DNA from: Candidatus Nealsoniibacteriota bacterium | Lineage (GTDB): Bacteria > Patescibacteriota > Minisyncoccia > Minisyncoccales > MHMH01 | NCBI GenBank assembly: GCA_016181985.1 | Contig: JACOYG010000060.1 | Location: forward strand, 1-23,983 | Reading direction: 5' to 3' | DNA: 23,983 nucleotides | Shown here: one piece after another, positions 7,352 through 14,223 of the stretch | Position numbering within the stretch: position 1 is the stretch's first letter | How the letters are laid out: every line of letters starts with the position of its first letter | Translations under genes and position numbers: made by a program | Notes under the pieces: model-generated | Told to the model about the DNA's origin: nothing | Seen by the model: the letters and a program-made list of their open reading frames with translations, nothing else | Database searches by the model: none

Positions 7352-7825
7352 TTATTTCATTGCCGCATAACTAAACAACACGCTAAATTGCCTGCACCAA
7401 ACCACCGCAGTCCTGTAGCCCCAGGCCGATTCCGGTATTTCGTAATTCTGACTGCCAACGTTGCCCTTCAATCGGCCCAAGTTAACATATTCTCCCAAAC
7501 TTTCATCGTTATTGTTGAGTTTTTCCGAGTCAGTCAAATAAACGTATAAATCGGGGCCATTGGTAACAGAAAAATTTTCAAAACGCAAATATCGCTTGCC
7601 ATTTTGCTCAATAATCTTGGCCGTTCCGGAGCCCTTGTGTATCATATCAATCTCGATAAACTGCCCCTCTGCCACTATCTCCATCTCGGCCTGAACGGGC
7701 AAAGCTTCATTCACTGCCGTTCGCTGGAAATAAGTATGAAATTTAAAATAAAAAATCTCCAGTCCGGCCAGACCGGCCGCAACCAGTAAAATGAATAAAT
7801 AAATTGCGATAGTCCTTTTTTTCAT
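7352..7825 (-). CDS. Membrane-anchored DM13 domain protein
   Basis: 157 residues. An N-terminal anchor is at residues about 5-27 (TIAIYLFILLVAAGLAGLEIF). Residues about 47-155 match the DM13 pattern: IDMIHKGSGTAKI, YLRFENFSVTNGPDLYVYL, LGRLKGNVGSQNYEIP and AVVWCRQFSVLFSYA with the conserved Cys. DM13 is predicted in the literature to take part in redox or electron-transfer chemistry through that Cys; this is not proven for bacteria. The protein would face outside the cytoplasmic membrane. It appears to be a single-gene unit between the Panacea module and the 41-aa gene. Confidence 0.85.
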   Translation of the reverse strand: MKKRTIAIYLFILLVAAGLAGLEIFYFKFHTYFQRTAVNEALPVQAEMEIVAEGQFIEIDMIHKGSGTAKIIEQNGKRYLRFENFSVTNGPDLYVYLTDSEKLNNNDESLGEYVNLGRLKGNVGSQNYEIPESAWGYRTAVVWCRQFSVLFSYAAMK

Positions 7826-7850
7826 TTTTTTCTTATTTTTTGGCTAGATT

Positions 7851-7872
7851 CCGGAAAACGGTTCCTGACACC
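7851..7872. repeat. Possible remnant of a dispersed hairpin element
   Basis: The minus strand reads GGTGTCAGGAACCG then TTTTCCGG, containing an imperfect palindrome GGAACCG/TTTTCC, in the gap between the DM13 gene and the toxin gene. It resembles short dispersed elements I have met near IS200-like transposases, but only one copy is here. Confidence 0.25.
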
Positions 7873-7889
7873 TTTTTTTCCTTCTTGGA

Positions 7890-8228
7890 TTATTTAAACT
7901 GACGCAAAAAATCATTGATAAGAGTCCTATTTTCATTTACTTGTTCGCCTTTAAAATAAAGCTCAATAAAATAAAACTTCTCTCCCTCTTCCATATGCGC
8001 GTAAATGATGCGCAAAGACCTGTCTCGAAGAGCGCGGCAGGCCATGCGAGCTTTTACGATTTTACAAACGCTCTCCGAGTGGATAATAGTAAAATTTTTT
8101 CCAACTCCTGTCGGGTGAGTCAAAAGTATTGCCTTAAACTTCTCAAGATCATCCTCCAGTGTCCTGTATTTTTTGAAAAGTTGTTTGAAATTCTTTTCAA
8201 ATTCCGGTGAAAGGTCAAAGTTCTTCAT
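7890..8228 (-). CDS. RelE/ParE-like toxin of a Panacea TA module
   Basis: 112 residues from ATG 8228 (MKNFDLSPEFEKNFKQLFKK). I prefer this start to the longer upstream one, because the upstream extension merely reads through the antitoxin gene in another frame. The fold cues are those of the RelE superfamily: N-terminal helix pair, then VKARMACRALRDRSLRIIYAH and FYFIELYFKGEQVNENRTLINDFL, where the basic central strand would contact RNA at the ribosome. The gene overlaps the 3' end of the HTH-DUF4065 gene by 14 nt, giving antitoxin-then-toxin order. mRNA cleavage is inferred from the family; ParE-type gyrase inhibition is the alternative. Confidence 0.75.
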   Translation of the reverse strand: MKNFDLSPEFEKNFKQLFKKYRTLEDDLEKFKAILLTHPTGVGKNFTIIHSESVCKIVKARMACRALRDRSLRIIYAHMEEGEKFYFIELYFKGEQVNENRTLINDFLRQFK

Positions 8229-9006
8229 ACTCTCTGACAGAGGTCTCTTCCGGACGGTAGAAAACGTGCTCGTATTCCAGAGGTTCTCTATCTCCGGCTG
8301 CAACCCACGGCGTATCAATGTGAGATAAGGCGGAAATTTGCGCAGCAGTCATATCCCCAAGCCGAGCAATCTCCCAATCAATGTGAGCCAACTCTTGCGC
8401 CGAGAGTGCCGACAAATCAAACGGTTCGTTCGGGTTTACGAGATATTTAGTTTGTTCGTGTTTGTAGAATTTGCTCTTTATCTTCTCCACTTTTCCTTCC
8501 CGTTCCAAGCGATCAATGATTTTGGCGAACATCAGAGGCGTTGGGCCATAATGATTTTTAATATATTTCGCGCCGATAATCTGCTTCTCAAATTTTTCAT
8601 AGTAATCAAAATCAATGAAATACAGCAGCTTATAAAGTACGGTTTGCCCTATATTCGGCTTCCCCCCAATCTTTGCAAGAATATATAAGAGCACCTGCTC
8701 AAATTTATTTGCTTTCTCTTGCGGGATATTGATACGAATCTCATTTTTATCTTTTAGTTCTCTCTCTTTTCTTTCTTGAATAGTTACAACGGGACTCACG
8801 CTTTCTCTTCCAGCGAGAAAATCCTCCAAAGATATATCAAAAATATGGGCAAGTTTTGTTGCCTCTGATATGGTAAGCTCCCGCTCGCCCTTTTCAATCT
8901 GCATATAGGTGGGGCGGGAAATATTAAGCTCGTCTGCAATCTGCTCCTGCGAAAAATGATTATTTTCGCGCAGTGACTTGAGTTTTTTATATAGTTCCTT
9001 AGCCAT
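8215..9006 (-). CDS. Xre-type HTH with Panacea (DUF4065) domain, antitoxin
   Basis: 263 residues. Residues about 6-64 are an Xre/HTH_3 domain (LKSLRENNHFSQEQIADELN, SRPTYMQIEKGERELT). Residues about 101-245 match DUF4065/Panacea (SocA-like): VLLYILAKIGGKPNIGQTVLYKLLYFIDFDYYEKF, YIKNHYGPTPLMFAKIIDRLEREGKV and TAAQISALSHIDTPW. Panacea proteins are known as antitoxins that pair with many unrelated toxins. Here the partner is the overlapping RelE-like gene. The HTH suggests autorepression at its own promoter (TTGACA-17-TAATAT just upstream). Confidence 0.87.
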   Translation of the reverse strand: MAKELYKKLKSLRENNHFSQEQIADELNISRPTYMQIEKGERELTISEATKLAHIFDISLEDFLAGRESVSPVVTIQERKERELKDKNEIRINIPQEKANKFEQVLLYILAKIGGKPNIGQTVLYKLLYFIDFDYYEKFEKQIIGAKYIKNHYGPTPLMFAKIIDRLEREGKVEKIKSKFYKHEQTKYLVNPNEPFDLSALSAQELAHIDWEIARLGDMTAAQISALSHIDTPWVAAGDREPLEYEHVFYRPEETSVREYEEL

Positions 9007-9020
9007 AGGTTTATACTGCC

Positions 9021-9049
9021 ATATTACTCCTGTAAAGAAATCTTGTCAA
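9021..9049 (-). promoter_or_regulatory. Promoter of the Panacea TA module
   Basis: Minus strand -35 TTGACA (9049-9044), 17-nt spacer, -10 TAATAT (9026-9021), 14 nt to ATG 9006. The leader would be about 8 nt. No SD. Confidence 0.7.
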
Positions 9050-9079
9050 CTGGATAAGTAAAAGTCCTTGACATTCAAT

Positions 9080-9556
9080 TTAATTCAATGACCAAATTGA
9101 ATAGTTTAAATACATCGCAAAACTGACCCAGAGGATGTAGGGCGCCAAGAGCCACGCGTTCGGTTTAGAAATTTTGGCAAATGCTATGATCGTAGCAAGA
9201 ATGGCGAGCCAGAGGAAAATAATTTCAATCAACGCGCCGCCCGGACTATGCAGACCAAAAAAGATTATTGACCAAAGTGTGTTTAAAACCAACTGGCCAA
9301 GGAATATGCCGAGAGCGATTTTTACATCCCTGCGATCCAGTCCTTTTTTCCAAATTAAAAACGCTGCGATGCCCATAAGCGCAAACAGCGTCGTCCAGAC
9401 CAGACCAAACACCCAAGCTGGAGGATTCAGCGCCGGCTTCACAATCCCGGCGTACCATCCGGCAATAGACGGAGTCGTAAAAAATGCGCCTACAACCCCT
9501 GCCGCTTCGGAAATGGCAATCGCTATTATTAATTTGAAGAAATTATTGAGCTTCAT
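9080..9556 (-). CDS. tspO: TspO/MBR family tryptophan-rich membrane protein
   Basis: 158 residues with five predicted membrane helices, the size and layout of TspO/MBR. Family marks include GWYAGIVKPALNPPAWVFGLVW (about residues 33-54), the LNTLWSIIFFGL segment (about 91-102), and the final LLAPYILWVSFAMYLNYSIW. TspO proteins bind porphyrins and are implicated in stress and tetrapyrrole handling; the ligand here is unknown. It is a single gene with a TGG-TATAAT element 6 nt before ATG, and no SD. It lies just downstream of the tRNA-Asn terminator. Confidence 0.93.
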   Translation of the reverse strand: MKLNNFFKLIIAIAISEAAGVVGAFFTTPSIAGWYAGIVKPALNPPAWVFGLVWTTLFALMGIAAFLIWKKGLDRRDVKIALGIFLGQLVLNTLWSIIFFGLHSPGGALIEIIFLWLAILATIIAFAKISKPNAWLLAPYILWVSFAMYLNYSIWSLN

Positions 9557-9571
9557 GGATTTATTATACCA
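9557..9571 (-). promoter_or_regulatory. Leaderless extended -10 promoter of tspO
   Basis: Minus strand TGG-TATAAT (9571-9563), then 6 nt AAATCC, then ATG 9556; predicted +1 is the A of ATG. The TG of the extended -10 is fused to the U-tract of the tRNA-Asn terminator. Confidence 0.65.
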
Positions 9572-9596
9572 AAAAGCGCCGCTTTTGACGACGCTT
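9571..9596 (-). terminator. Terminator of tRNA-Asn
   Basis: 8-bp stem with one G-U pair (arms 9596-9589 and 9581-9574, 7-nt loop) followed by a T run on the minus strand, beginning 8 nt after the encoded CCA end. Confidence 0.75.
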
Positions 9597-9645
9597 GTCC
9601 TATCTGGCTCCCCCGGTAGGACTCGAACCTACAACCTTCTCGTTA

Positions 9646-10162
9646 CAAGTGCCCTCTTGTTTCCAAAAGGCTTGGACTATATCATCATCCTTCGATAATA
9701 CTCAGGATGCGAGGCGCTTAGTCTCTGAACCTTGAACGCATAATTGCGTCCCTTGGCTGCGGATTACCTTTAGCTTGAGAATCAACTTTTAGGCTTCCCG
9801 CAATTCACCTCGTTTTTCAACCTCGATTTCTCGAGGAAGCTGCGTGATACCGACTTCGATCTCTCTATGGCAATTAGCGCAAACAAGGATACACTTATCT
9901 AATTCATTTTTTATTTTTTTCCAAGATCTTGTGTATCCTTTATCTGCTATGCCAAAAGATTTTTGACCATTAATATGATGGAGATCAAGCGCCCCCGGGA
10001 CATTTATTATATCCGCAAATTTGACACCGACCTCCCCTATATTCGATAGCCATTAACTTAACCTTCCGCCGTCTTTTTGCGACAGCCTTGATCAAATATT
10101 CTCTCCGGTCGGCATATTTTCTTTTTTCTGTCATTATTATATTTTAACAGAAAAAATTGTTC
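9646..10162 (-). ncRNA. Group I self-splicing intron in tRNA-Asn
   Basis: 517 nt. It follows a U (end of 5' exon) and ends in G (9646), as group I introns do. Core elements on the minus strand: P (AATTGCGGGAAGCC, 9805-9792), Q (AATCCGCAGCC, 9765-9755), R (GGTTCAGAGACTAAG, 9731-9717) and S (GATATAGTCC, 9683-9674). P3 pairs CGAGGTG (9812-9806) with CGCCTCG (9716-9710). P4 pairs TTGCGG with CCGCA. P7 pairs GACTA with TAGTC. P8 is CATCCT/AGGATG (9709-9686). P2 is CCTCGA-GAAA-TCGAGG (9836-9821). A candidate guide GCAGC (9843-9839) pairs with exon GCTGT including the U-G splice pair, which places about 320 nt and most of the HNH frame in the P1 loop. Subgroup is not assigned. Confidence 0.9.
9789..10134 (-). 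pseudogene. HNH homing endonuclease, frameshifted, inside the intron
   Basis: From ATG 10134 the frame reads MTEKRKYADRREYL, a basic stretch KRRRKVKLM, then CQICGYNKCPG, and stops at TGA 9987-9985. Removing one G from a run of five (9992-9996) restores a frame through LDLHHINGQKSFG, then KCILVCANCHREIEV, to TAA at 9789, giving about 114 residues. The CxxC, LDLHH and CxxCHRE set is that of the HNH nucleases carried by mobile introns. The 3' third of the frame overlaps the guide, P2, P3 and P4 segments of the ribozyme. A homopolymer error in the assembly is as likely as real decay. Confidence 0.85.
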
Positions 10163-10223
10163 ACAGCGAGCCGCTCTACCATTGAGCTACAGGGGAATGT
10201 ATTCTATTTTTTAAGGTACTCCT

Positions 10224-10254
10224 ATTATATACCCTATTTTGAATATTATTTCAA
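10224..10254 (-). promoter_or_regulatory. Candidate promoter of tRNA-Asn
   Basis: Minus strand TTGAAA (10254-10249) and TATAAT (10229-10224), spacer 19 (17 if the overlapping TATATA is used), 27 nt before the tRNA 5' end. It lies directly after the stop of the upstream membrane-protein gene. Confidence 0.5.
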
Positions 10255-10638
10255 CTACCTGAAAAAGAAGTATTGAACCGTCACGGACGCAAAAATGCCC
10301 AAAGCTATAAGTTTTACGGCTTCTTGCGGTATGGAAATGCCGAAATTTTTGAAAATTTCCTGAGTAAAAGAATAATTGTAATTATGAGGATCTGAAACTG
10401 CCCATCCCCGAAGTTTTTGGGTAATCGTCGTTAGAAAACAAGTCGGGCGGAACTTCCCCGTACGCAATTTGATAAAATTTCCCCAAACGAATTGATGGCC
10501 GATAATGACAACGCTGAGGAAAAAGTGGAAAGAAACTTTGTCCGGCCAAACGCTCGCGGGCAAAAAAAATAAACCGAACCAAGCAAAACCGATTCCGTAA
10601 TGCAACAAACAGACTATTTTTCTTAAATTATTTTTCAC
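10255..10638 (-). CDS. Small integral membrane protein of unknown function
   Basis: 127 residues from a GTG start at 10638 that lies 1 nt after the rpoD stop (TAA-G-GTG), so it is probably translated by coupling. Three hydrophobic segments: about residues 10-28 (CLLHYGIGFAWFGLFFLPA), 36-54 (SFHFFLSVVIIGHQFVWGN) and 105-125 (EAVKLIALGIFASVTVQYFFF). A polar middle contains CFLTTITQKLRGWAVSDPHN. No family is recognised. It is the last gene of the dnaG-rpoD operon and may only share its transcription. Confidence 0.75.
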   Translation of the reverse strand: MKNNLRKIVCLLHYGIGFAWFGLFFLPASVWPDKVSFHFFLSVVIIGHQFVWGNFIKLRTGKFRPTCFLTTITQKLRGWAVSDPHNYNYSFTQEIFKNFGISIPQEAVKLIALGIFASVTVQYFFFR

Positions 10639-10639
10639 C

Positions 10640-11833
10640 TTAGTATCCTTTCAGTTTTTTCAAAGAACCATGCTCTCTGATTCTGTCCAGGGCTTTGGCT
10701 TCGATTTGACGGATTCTTTCGCGGGTTACGCCGAATTCTTTGCCCACTTCTTCGAGAGTATGGGTTATGCCGTCTTCCATGCCAAACCTCATGGCCAAAA
10801 TCTTTTGTTCTCTGGGGGCCAGGTCAACAAAAATTTCTTCAAGCCTCTCCCTTAAAAGAGTTCTTGCGGCTTCCAATGACGGGGAAATGACTTTTTCATC
10901 TTCGATAAATTCGGCTAAAATGGAGTCCTCCTCGCCTTCGCCGACCGGAGTTTCCAAAGAAACAGTTTCCTGGGAAATTTTTTGAATATGATGCACCTTC
11001 TCAACTTCAATGCCCATTTCAGCGGCAATTTCTTCAGCCAAAGGCTCCCTGCCCAAATCCTGCAAAAGACGGCGCCTCACCTGCGTATATTTTGAAATGG
11101 TTTCAACCATGTGCACGGGAATGCGGATCGTTCTTGCCTGGTCGGCTAATGCACGGGTGATCGCCTGCCTGATCCACCAGGTGGCATAAGTTGAAAACTT
11201 ATAGCCTCTTCTCCAATCAAATTTTTCAACGGCTCTTCTTAACCCGATATTCCCCTCTTGGATCAAATCAAGCAAAGTCAAATGGGGAGAACGGCCGATG
11301 TATTTCTTGGCGATGGAAACTACCAGCCTTAAGTTGGCTCTCATCAGTTTATTCTTGGCTTCTTCGTCGCCTTTCTCAATCCGCTTTGCCAATTCTTTTT
11401 CTTCATCGGCCGTTAAAAAAGAAACTTCGCCGATCTCTTTTAAGTAAATCTGCACCGGATCCAAAACCGCTTCGGATGCCAGCTTCATCGCTTCTTTTTT
11501 CTTCGGATCGATTTCCAAAAATTCGCGGCTTTCTTTCACTTCAATTCCCCGCTTTTCCAGCTCATCGTATAAAAATTCCAAACCCTGAATATCTTTTTCT
11601 ATTTCGGGGAAAAAGTATAAAATTTCGGAGTAAGTGACAAACCCCCGCATTTTAACCTTATCGATCAATTCCTGAAGTTTTTCCGGAGTTACTAATTTTC
11701 CCTGCCTGCCTGCCGGCGAGCGCAGATGCTTTGCGGACTTTTTAATCCTCTTTATTTTTTTAATCTTTTTCCTTTGCCCGCCGAAGCTCTTGCGGAGGCG
11801 GGTTACTATTTTTCTTTTCTTTTTATTTTTCAT
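10640..11833 (-). CDS. rpoD: Primary sigma factor RpoD/SigA
   Basis: 397 residues. A basic N-terminal extension is followed by a short region 1.1-like helical part (residues about 48-115), region 1.2 (DPVQIYLKEIGEVSFLT), region 2 (LLDLIQEGNIGLRRAVEKFD, GYKFSTYATWWIRQAITRAL), region 3 (IRIPVHMVETISKYTQ) and region 4 with its HTH (LEEVGKEFGVTRERIRQIEAKAL). It directs RNA polymerase to -35 TTGACA and -10 TATAAT promoters, the type seen repeatedly in this window. The start codon overlaps the dnaG stop (ATGA). The N-terminus carries an odd SPAGRQGK segment encoded by a GC-rich, repeat-like stretch near 11700-11722. Confidence 0.97.
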   Translation of the reverse strand: MKNKKKRKIVTRLRKSFGGQRKKIKKIKRIKKSAKHLRSPAGRQGKLVTPEKLQELIDKVKMRGFVTYSEILYFFPEIEKDIQGLEFLYDELEKRGIEVKESREFLEIDPKKKEAMKLASEAVLDPVQIYLKEIGEVSFLTADEEKELAKRIEKGDEEAKNKLMRANLRLVVSIAKKYIGRSPHLTLLDLIQEGNIGLRRAVEKFDWRRGYKFSTYATWWIRQAITRALADQARTIRIPVHMVETISKYTQVRRRLLQDLGREPLAEEIAAEMGIEVEKVHHIQKISQETVSLETPVGEGEEDSILAEFIEDEKVISPSLEAARTLLRERLEEIFVDLAPREQKILAMRFGMEDGITHTLEEVGKEFGVTRERIRQIEAKALDRIREHGSLKKLKGY

Positions 11834-13566
11834 ATGTTGCTTATTAATTTAGCCGATGTTTCTCTGAATTTTTGAACTAAGCCGGAAATTTTATCAGAAT
11901 CATTTTCTCCTTCGGCGATTTTAATGTCCTGAGATATTTCATTTAACCGTCTTTTTATTCCTAATTTCTTGATTTCCATGAGGCACATTTTAATTTCCTC
12001 CCCGTAATCGATCCCTTCCTCTTCTTCGGCCTCGGCTTTTAAAGAAAGATAATTCGTGAAATTTGCGTCCTGCGGTGATTTCTGCTGGCGCAAATCGGTG
12101 AGAACGGCCTGAATGTTAGGCGGCATGAAAGTAAGGCAATCGTCGTCAATTAAATTTAAATTCTTAGGATCTTTTATAACAAACGAAGCAATCCTTTCCG
12201 CTAAAATATCTTTGCGGTTTTTTATTATTACGGTACTCGGCCCGGGCATATTCTCTATAACATAACCCGATCCCTCGGCATCCATAATTTTAGCGGCTTT
12301 CATCTCTTCTTCGATTATTTCTTCTTTAACCTTTAACTTTTTGGCCAATTCCTGCACCCAATGCGATTGCTCGATTTTGCTGGGAATCCTTTTTATGACC
12401 GGCAGGAGAATTTTGGAAATTTCTCTCTTGCCTTCGGGATCTGCAGAATCTATCTTGGCGAAAGTGGTTTCAAAATAGAATTCCAGAATTGATTTTGTTT
12501 CATCGGCCAGTTTCCCCCAATCTTGAGGATTATGCAAAATAACATCGGCGGGATCTTTTTCCCCGGGCATAGTGATTACCCTTACATTGAACCCTTGGTT
12601 TTGGGCCAAATCTATGCCTCTTTTGGTGGCCGAATTTCCGGCTAAATCCATATCAAAAGCCGTGTGTAAATTTTCAGAGTATCTTTTTAAAATATGCAAT
12701 TGATAAGGAGTGAGAGCGGTGCCCGAAGTGGCCACGGCATTTTCAGAACCGGCCTGAGAAACCATAATCAAGTCAACGTAGCCTTCCACTAATATGCAGC
12801 ATTTTTTCTTGCGGATTTCCACCTTAGCCTTATCTAAGCCGTATAAAATGCGGCTTTTATCGTAAAGCAAGGTGCTGGGGCTGTTGACATACTTTGCCGG
12901 ATCCTCTGATTTAAAAACTCTTCCGCCAAAACCGACTACCTGGGAATTTAAGTCAAAAATCGGAAAAATAATCCTGCCGCGGAATCTGTCATAGAAAGAG
13001 CCTCTTTCGGAAGCCAGCGCCAAACCGGCTTTTTGAATTTCATCTTTTTGATAGCCCCTTAAAGTTAAAAAATCCGACAAGCCCTGCCAAGTGTCGGGCG
13101 AATAACCAAGCCGCCACTTATTAATACTTTCTTGGGTAATGCCCCTGCCCAAAAGATATTTTTTTGCTTCTTTGCCCGTTATCCCCTCTTCGAGCTGTTT
13201 TTCAAAAAATTTGCAGGCCAATTCGCAAATTTCATAAAGACGCTCCCTTTCGCTTTTCCATTGGTCGTATTCGGGCGATTGTTTTTTTAATTCCACGCCC
13301 GCTTTTTGAGCCAAAATACGCAAAGCGTCGCCAAATTCGACTCCCTCGATTTCCTTAACAAAACCGAAAACGTCGCCCCCCTTGGAACATCCGAAACAAT
13401 GCCAAATTTGACGGGCCGGACTCACAAAAAAAGACGGCCCTTTTTCCGAATGAAAAGGACAAGGAGCCCTAAAATTGGCTCCAGCCTTGCTCAGCTTGAT
13501 ATAGCCGCCAACGACCTCGACTATATCTAATTTATTTTTTATTTCCTCGATTGGAGAAGATATCAT
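11830..13566 (-). CDS. dnaG: DNA primase DnaG
   Basis: 578 residues. The CHC2 zinc site is C36, H39, C57, C60 (CPFHSEK, WHCFGCSKGGDVFGF). The catalytic core follows with the motif GRIIFPIFDLNSQVVGFGGR, and the Toprim domain has ILVEGYVDLI and the DMDLAGNSATKRG metal-binding segment (about residues 255-320). The C-terminal part (from about 430) is helical and fits a short helicase-binding domain. It makes RNA primers for replication. It overlaps the DUF5652 gene upstream and rpoD downstream by 4 nt each (ATGA). dnaG-rpoD adjacency is the conserved core of the macromolecular synthesis operon; rpsU is absent here. Confidence 0.97.
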   Translation of the reverse strand: MISSPIEEIKNKLDIVEVVGGYIKLSKAGANFRAPCPFHSEKGPSFFVSPARQIWHCFGCSKGGDVFGFVKEIEGVEFGDALRILAQKAGVELKKQSPEYDQWKSERERLYEICELACKFFEKQLEEGITGKEAKKYLLGRGITQESINKWRLGYSPDTWQGLSDFLTLRGYQKDEIQKAGLALASERGSFYDRFRGRIIFPIFDLNSQVVGFGGRVFKSEDPAKYVNSPSTLLYDKSRILYGLDKAKVEIRKKKCCILVEGYVDLIMVSQAGSENAVATSGTALTPYQLHILKRYSENLHTAFDMDLAGNSATKRGIDLAQNQGFNVRVITMPGEKDPADVILHNPQDWGKLADETKSILEFYFETTFAKIDSADPEGKREISKILLPVIKRIPSKIEQSHWVQELAKKLKVKEEIIEEEMKAAKIMDAEGSGYVIENMPGPSTVIIKNRKDILAERIASFVIKDPKNLNLIDDDCLTFMPPNIQAVLTDLRQQKSPQDANFTNYLSLKAEAEEEEGIDYGEEIKMCLMEIKKLGIKRRLNEISQDIKIAEGENDSDKISGLVQKFRETSAKLISNI

Positions 13567-13748
13567 TGCTGTTTTTGTTTAGGTTTCGAAAAATAGAAAA
13601 TATAAACTATCTCCATGATGGCTAGCGTATTCACCAGGGCCAAAGCGATGAACCATTTTTTGTGGCCGTTTCTCGCGGCTTTCCATAAAGCTACTCCCTT
13701 CCAGGGAAGAGACCAGATAAAAATAAGGATTAAAATTAAATTTTCCAT
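13563..13748 (-). CDS. DUF5652 small membrane protein
   Basis: 61 residues with two membrane helices (LILILIFIWSLPWKGVALW and WFIALALVNTLAIMEIVYIF) joined by a basic loop KAARNGHKKW. This matches the DUF5652 pattern, which I associate with Parcubacteria and related lineages. Function is unknown. The stop overlaps the dnaG start (ATGA); the DoxX stop is 4 nt upstream of its ATG. The family name is from memory of the motif and not from a search. Confidence 0.8.
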   Translation of the reverse strand: MENLILILIFIWSLPWKGVALWKAARNGHKKWFIALALVNTLAIMEIVYIFYFSKPKQKQQ

Positions 13749-13752
13749 GTTA

Positions 13753-14223
13753 TTACCCTAATAAGTTGCGCAACTTGGGAAATTTTGAGCAAATTGGCAA
13801 ATCAGAGCACCATTTCTCCAGACCCCAAATGCGGCCCGCTTTGATGTTTGCAAAAAACAGCAGAACCAAAACATAAATGATGTGCTCATCAACTAAAAAA
13901 CTATACATACCTACTTTCGGAAAAGACAAAACTGGCAAATAATAAAGAGCCATTAGTAATGCCCCTAAAATAGAACTGAATCTGACGAATACTCCGAGAA
14001 TTAAAGAAATGCCCAAAAGCGTTAATCCCCACTCATTGATAAAATCAACAACCGGCAGGATATTGGGGCTGGCAAGCCAGTTATAAAACACGCTAAAAGT
14101 TTTGGCTCCTTTCATATAGCCAAAAGCCGACCACTGCGGATTTAAAACTTTAACGATTCCCGCATAAAGCATAAGCCAGCCCAATGAAACTCGCATAACA
14201 AATATTAATATTTTAGACGCCAT
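13753..14223 (-). CDS. DoxX-like membrane protein
   Basis: 156 residues with four predicted helices. The N-terminal RVSLGWLMLYAGIVKVLNP and the internal LLGISLILGVFVRFSSILGALLMALYYLP are typical of DoxX/DoxD proteins. A C-terminal Cys pair (CSDLPICS) sits in a short cytoplasmic or external tail. DoxX relatives take part in thiosulfate oxidation or redox homeostasis as membrane partners of oxidoreductases. Overlap by 11 nt with the NDH-2-like gene suggests a complex of the two; that is inference. Confidence 0.85.
   Translation of the reverse strand: MASKILIFVMRVSLGWLMLYAGIVKVLNPQWSAFGYMKGAKTFSVFYNWLASPNILPVVDFINEWGLTLLGISLILGVFVRFSSILGALLMALYYLPVLSFPKVGMYSFLVDEHIIYVLVLLFFANIKAGRIWGLEKWCSDLPICSKFPKLRNLLG

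Larger units (their letters stand above)
9605..10196 (-). tRNA. tRNA-Asn(GUU) interrupted by a group I intron
   Basis: The 5' exon is 10196-10163 (34 nt): acceptor TCCCCTG, D-arm GCTC/GAGC, start of the anticodon arm GCTCG-CTGT. The 3' exon is 9645-9605 (41 nt): TAA-CGAG, variable loop, T-arm GTAGG-TTCGAGT-CCTAC, acceptor CGGGGGA, discriminator G73 and encoded CCA. Joined, the anticodon loop is CTGTTAA with anticodon GTT, the usual tRNA-Asn loop. The acceptor and T stems pair fully (one G-U); the anticodon stem has four pairs plus a G27/A43 mismatch. Splicing falls between U35 and U36 of the anticodon. Without splicing the 5' half reads as a misleading GTG (His) loop; G73 and the lack of G-1 argue against His. 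Confidence 0.92.

Noticed and set aside
8229..8318. Longer N-terminus for the RelE-like toxin (MIRRGLQPEIEN).
   Set aside because: It only re-reads the end of the Panacea gene; the internal ATG at 8228 matches the start of the toxin family fold.
9174..9698. 174-residue plus-strand frame over tspO and the tRNA-Asn 3' exon.
   Set aside because: Shadow of tspO on the other strand; its SPGRTRTYNLL part is the usual translation of a tRNA T-arm region.
10150..10196. Half tRNA with apparent GTG (His) anticodon.
   Set aside because: The loop is completed by the distant 3' exon to CTGTTAA; discriminator G73 and no G-1 fit Asn, not His.
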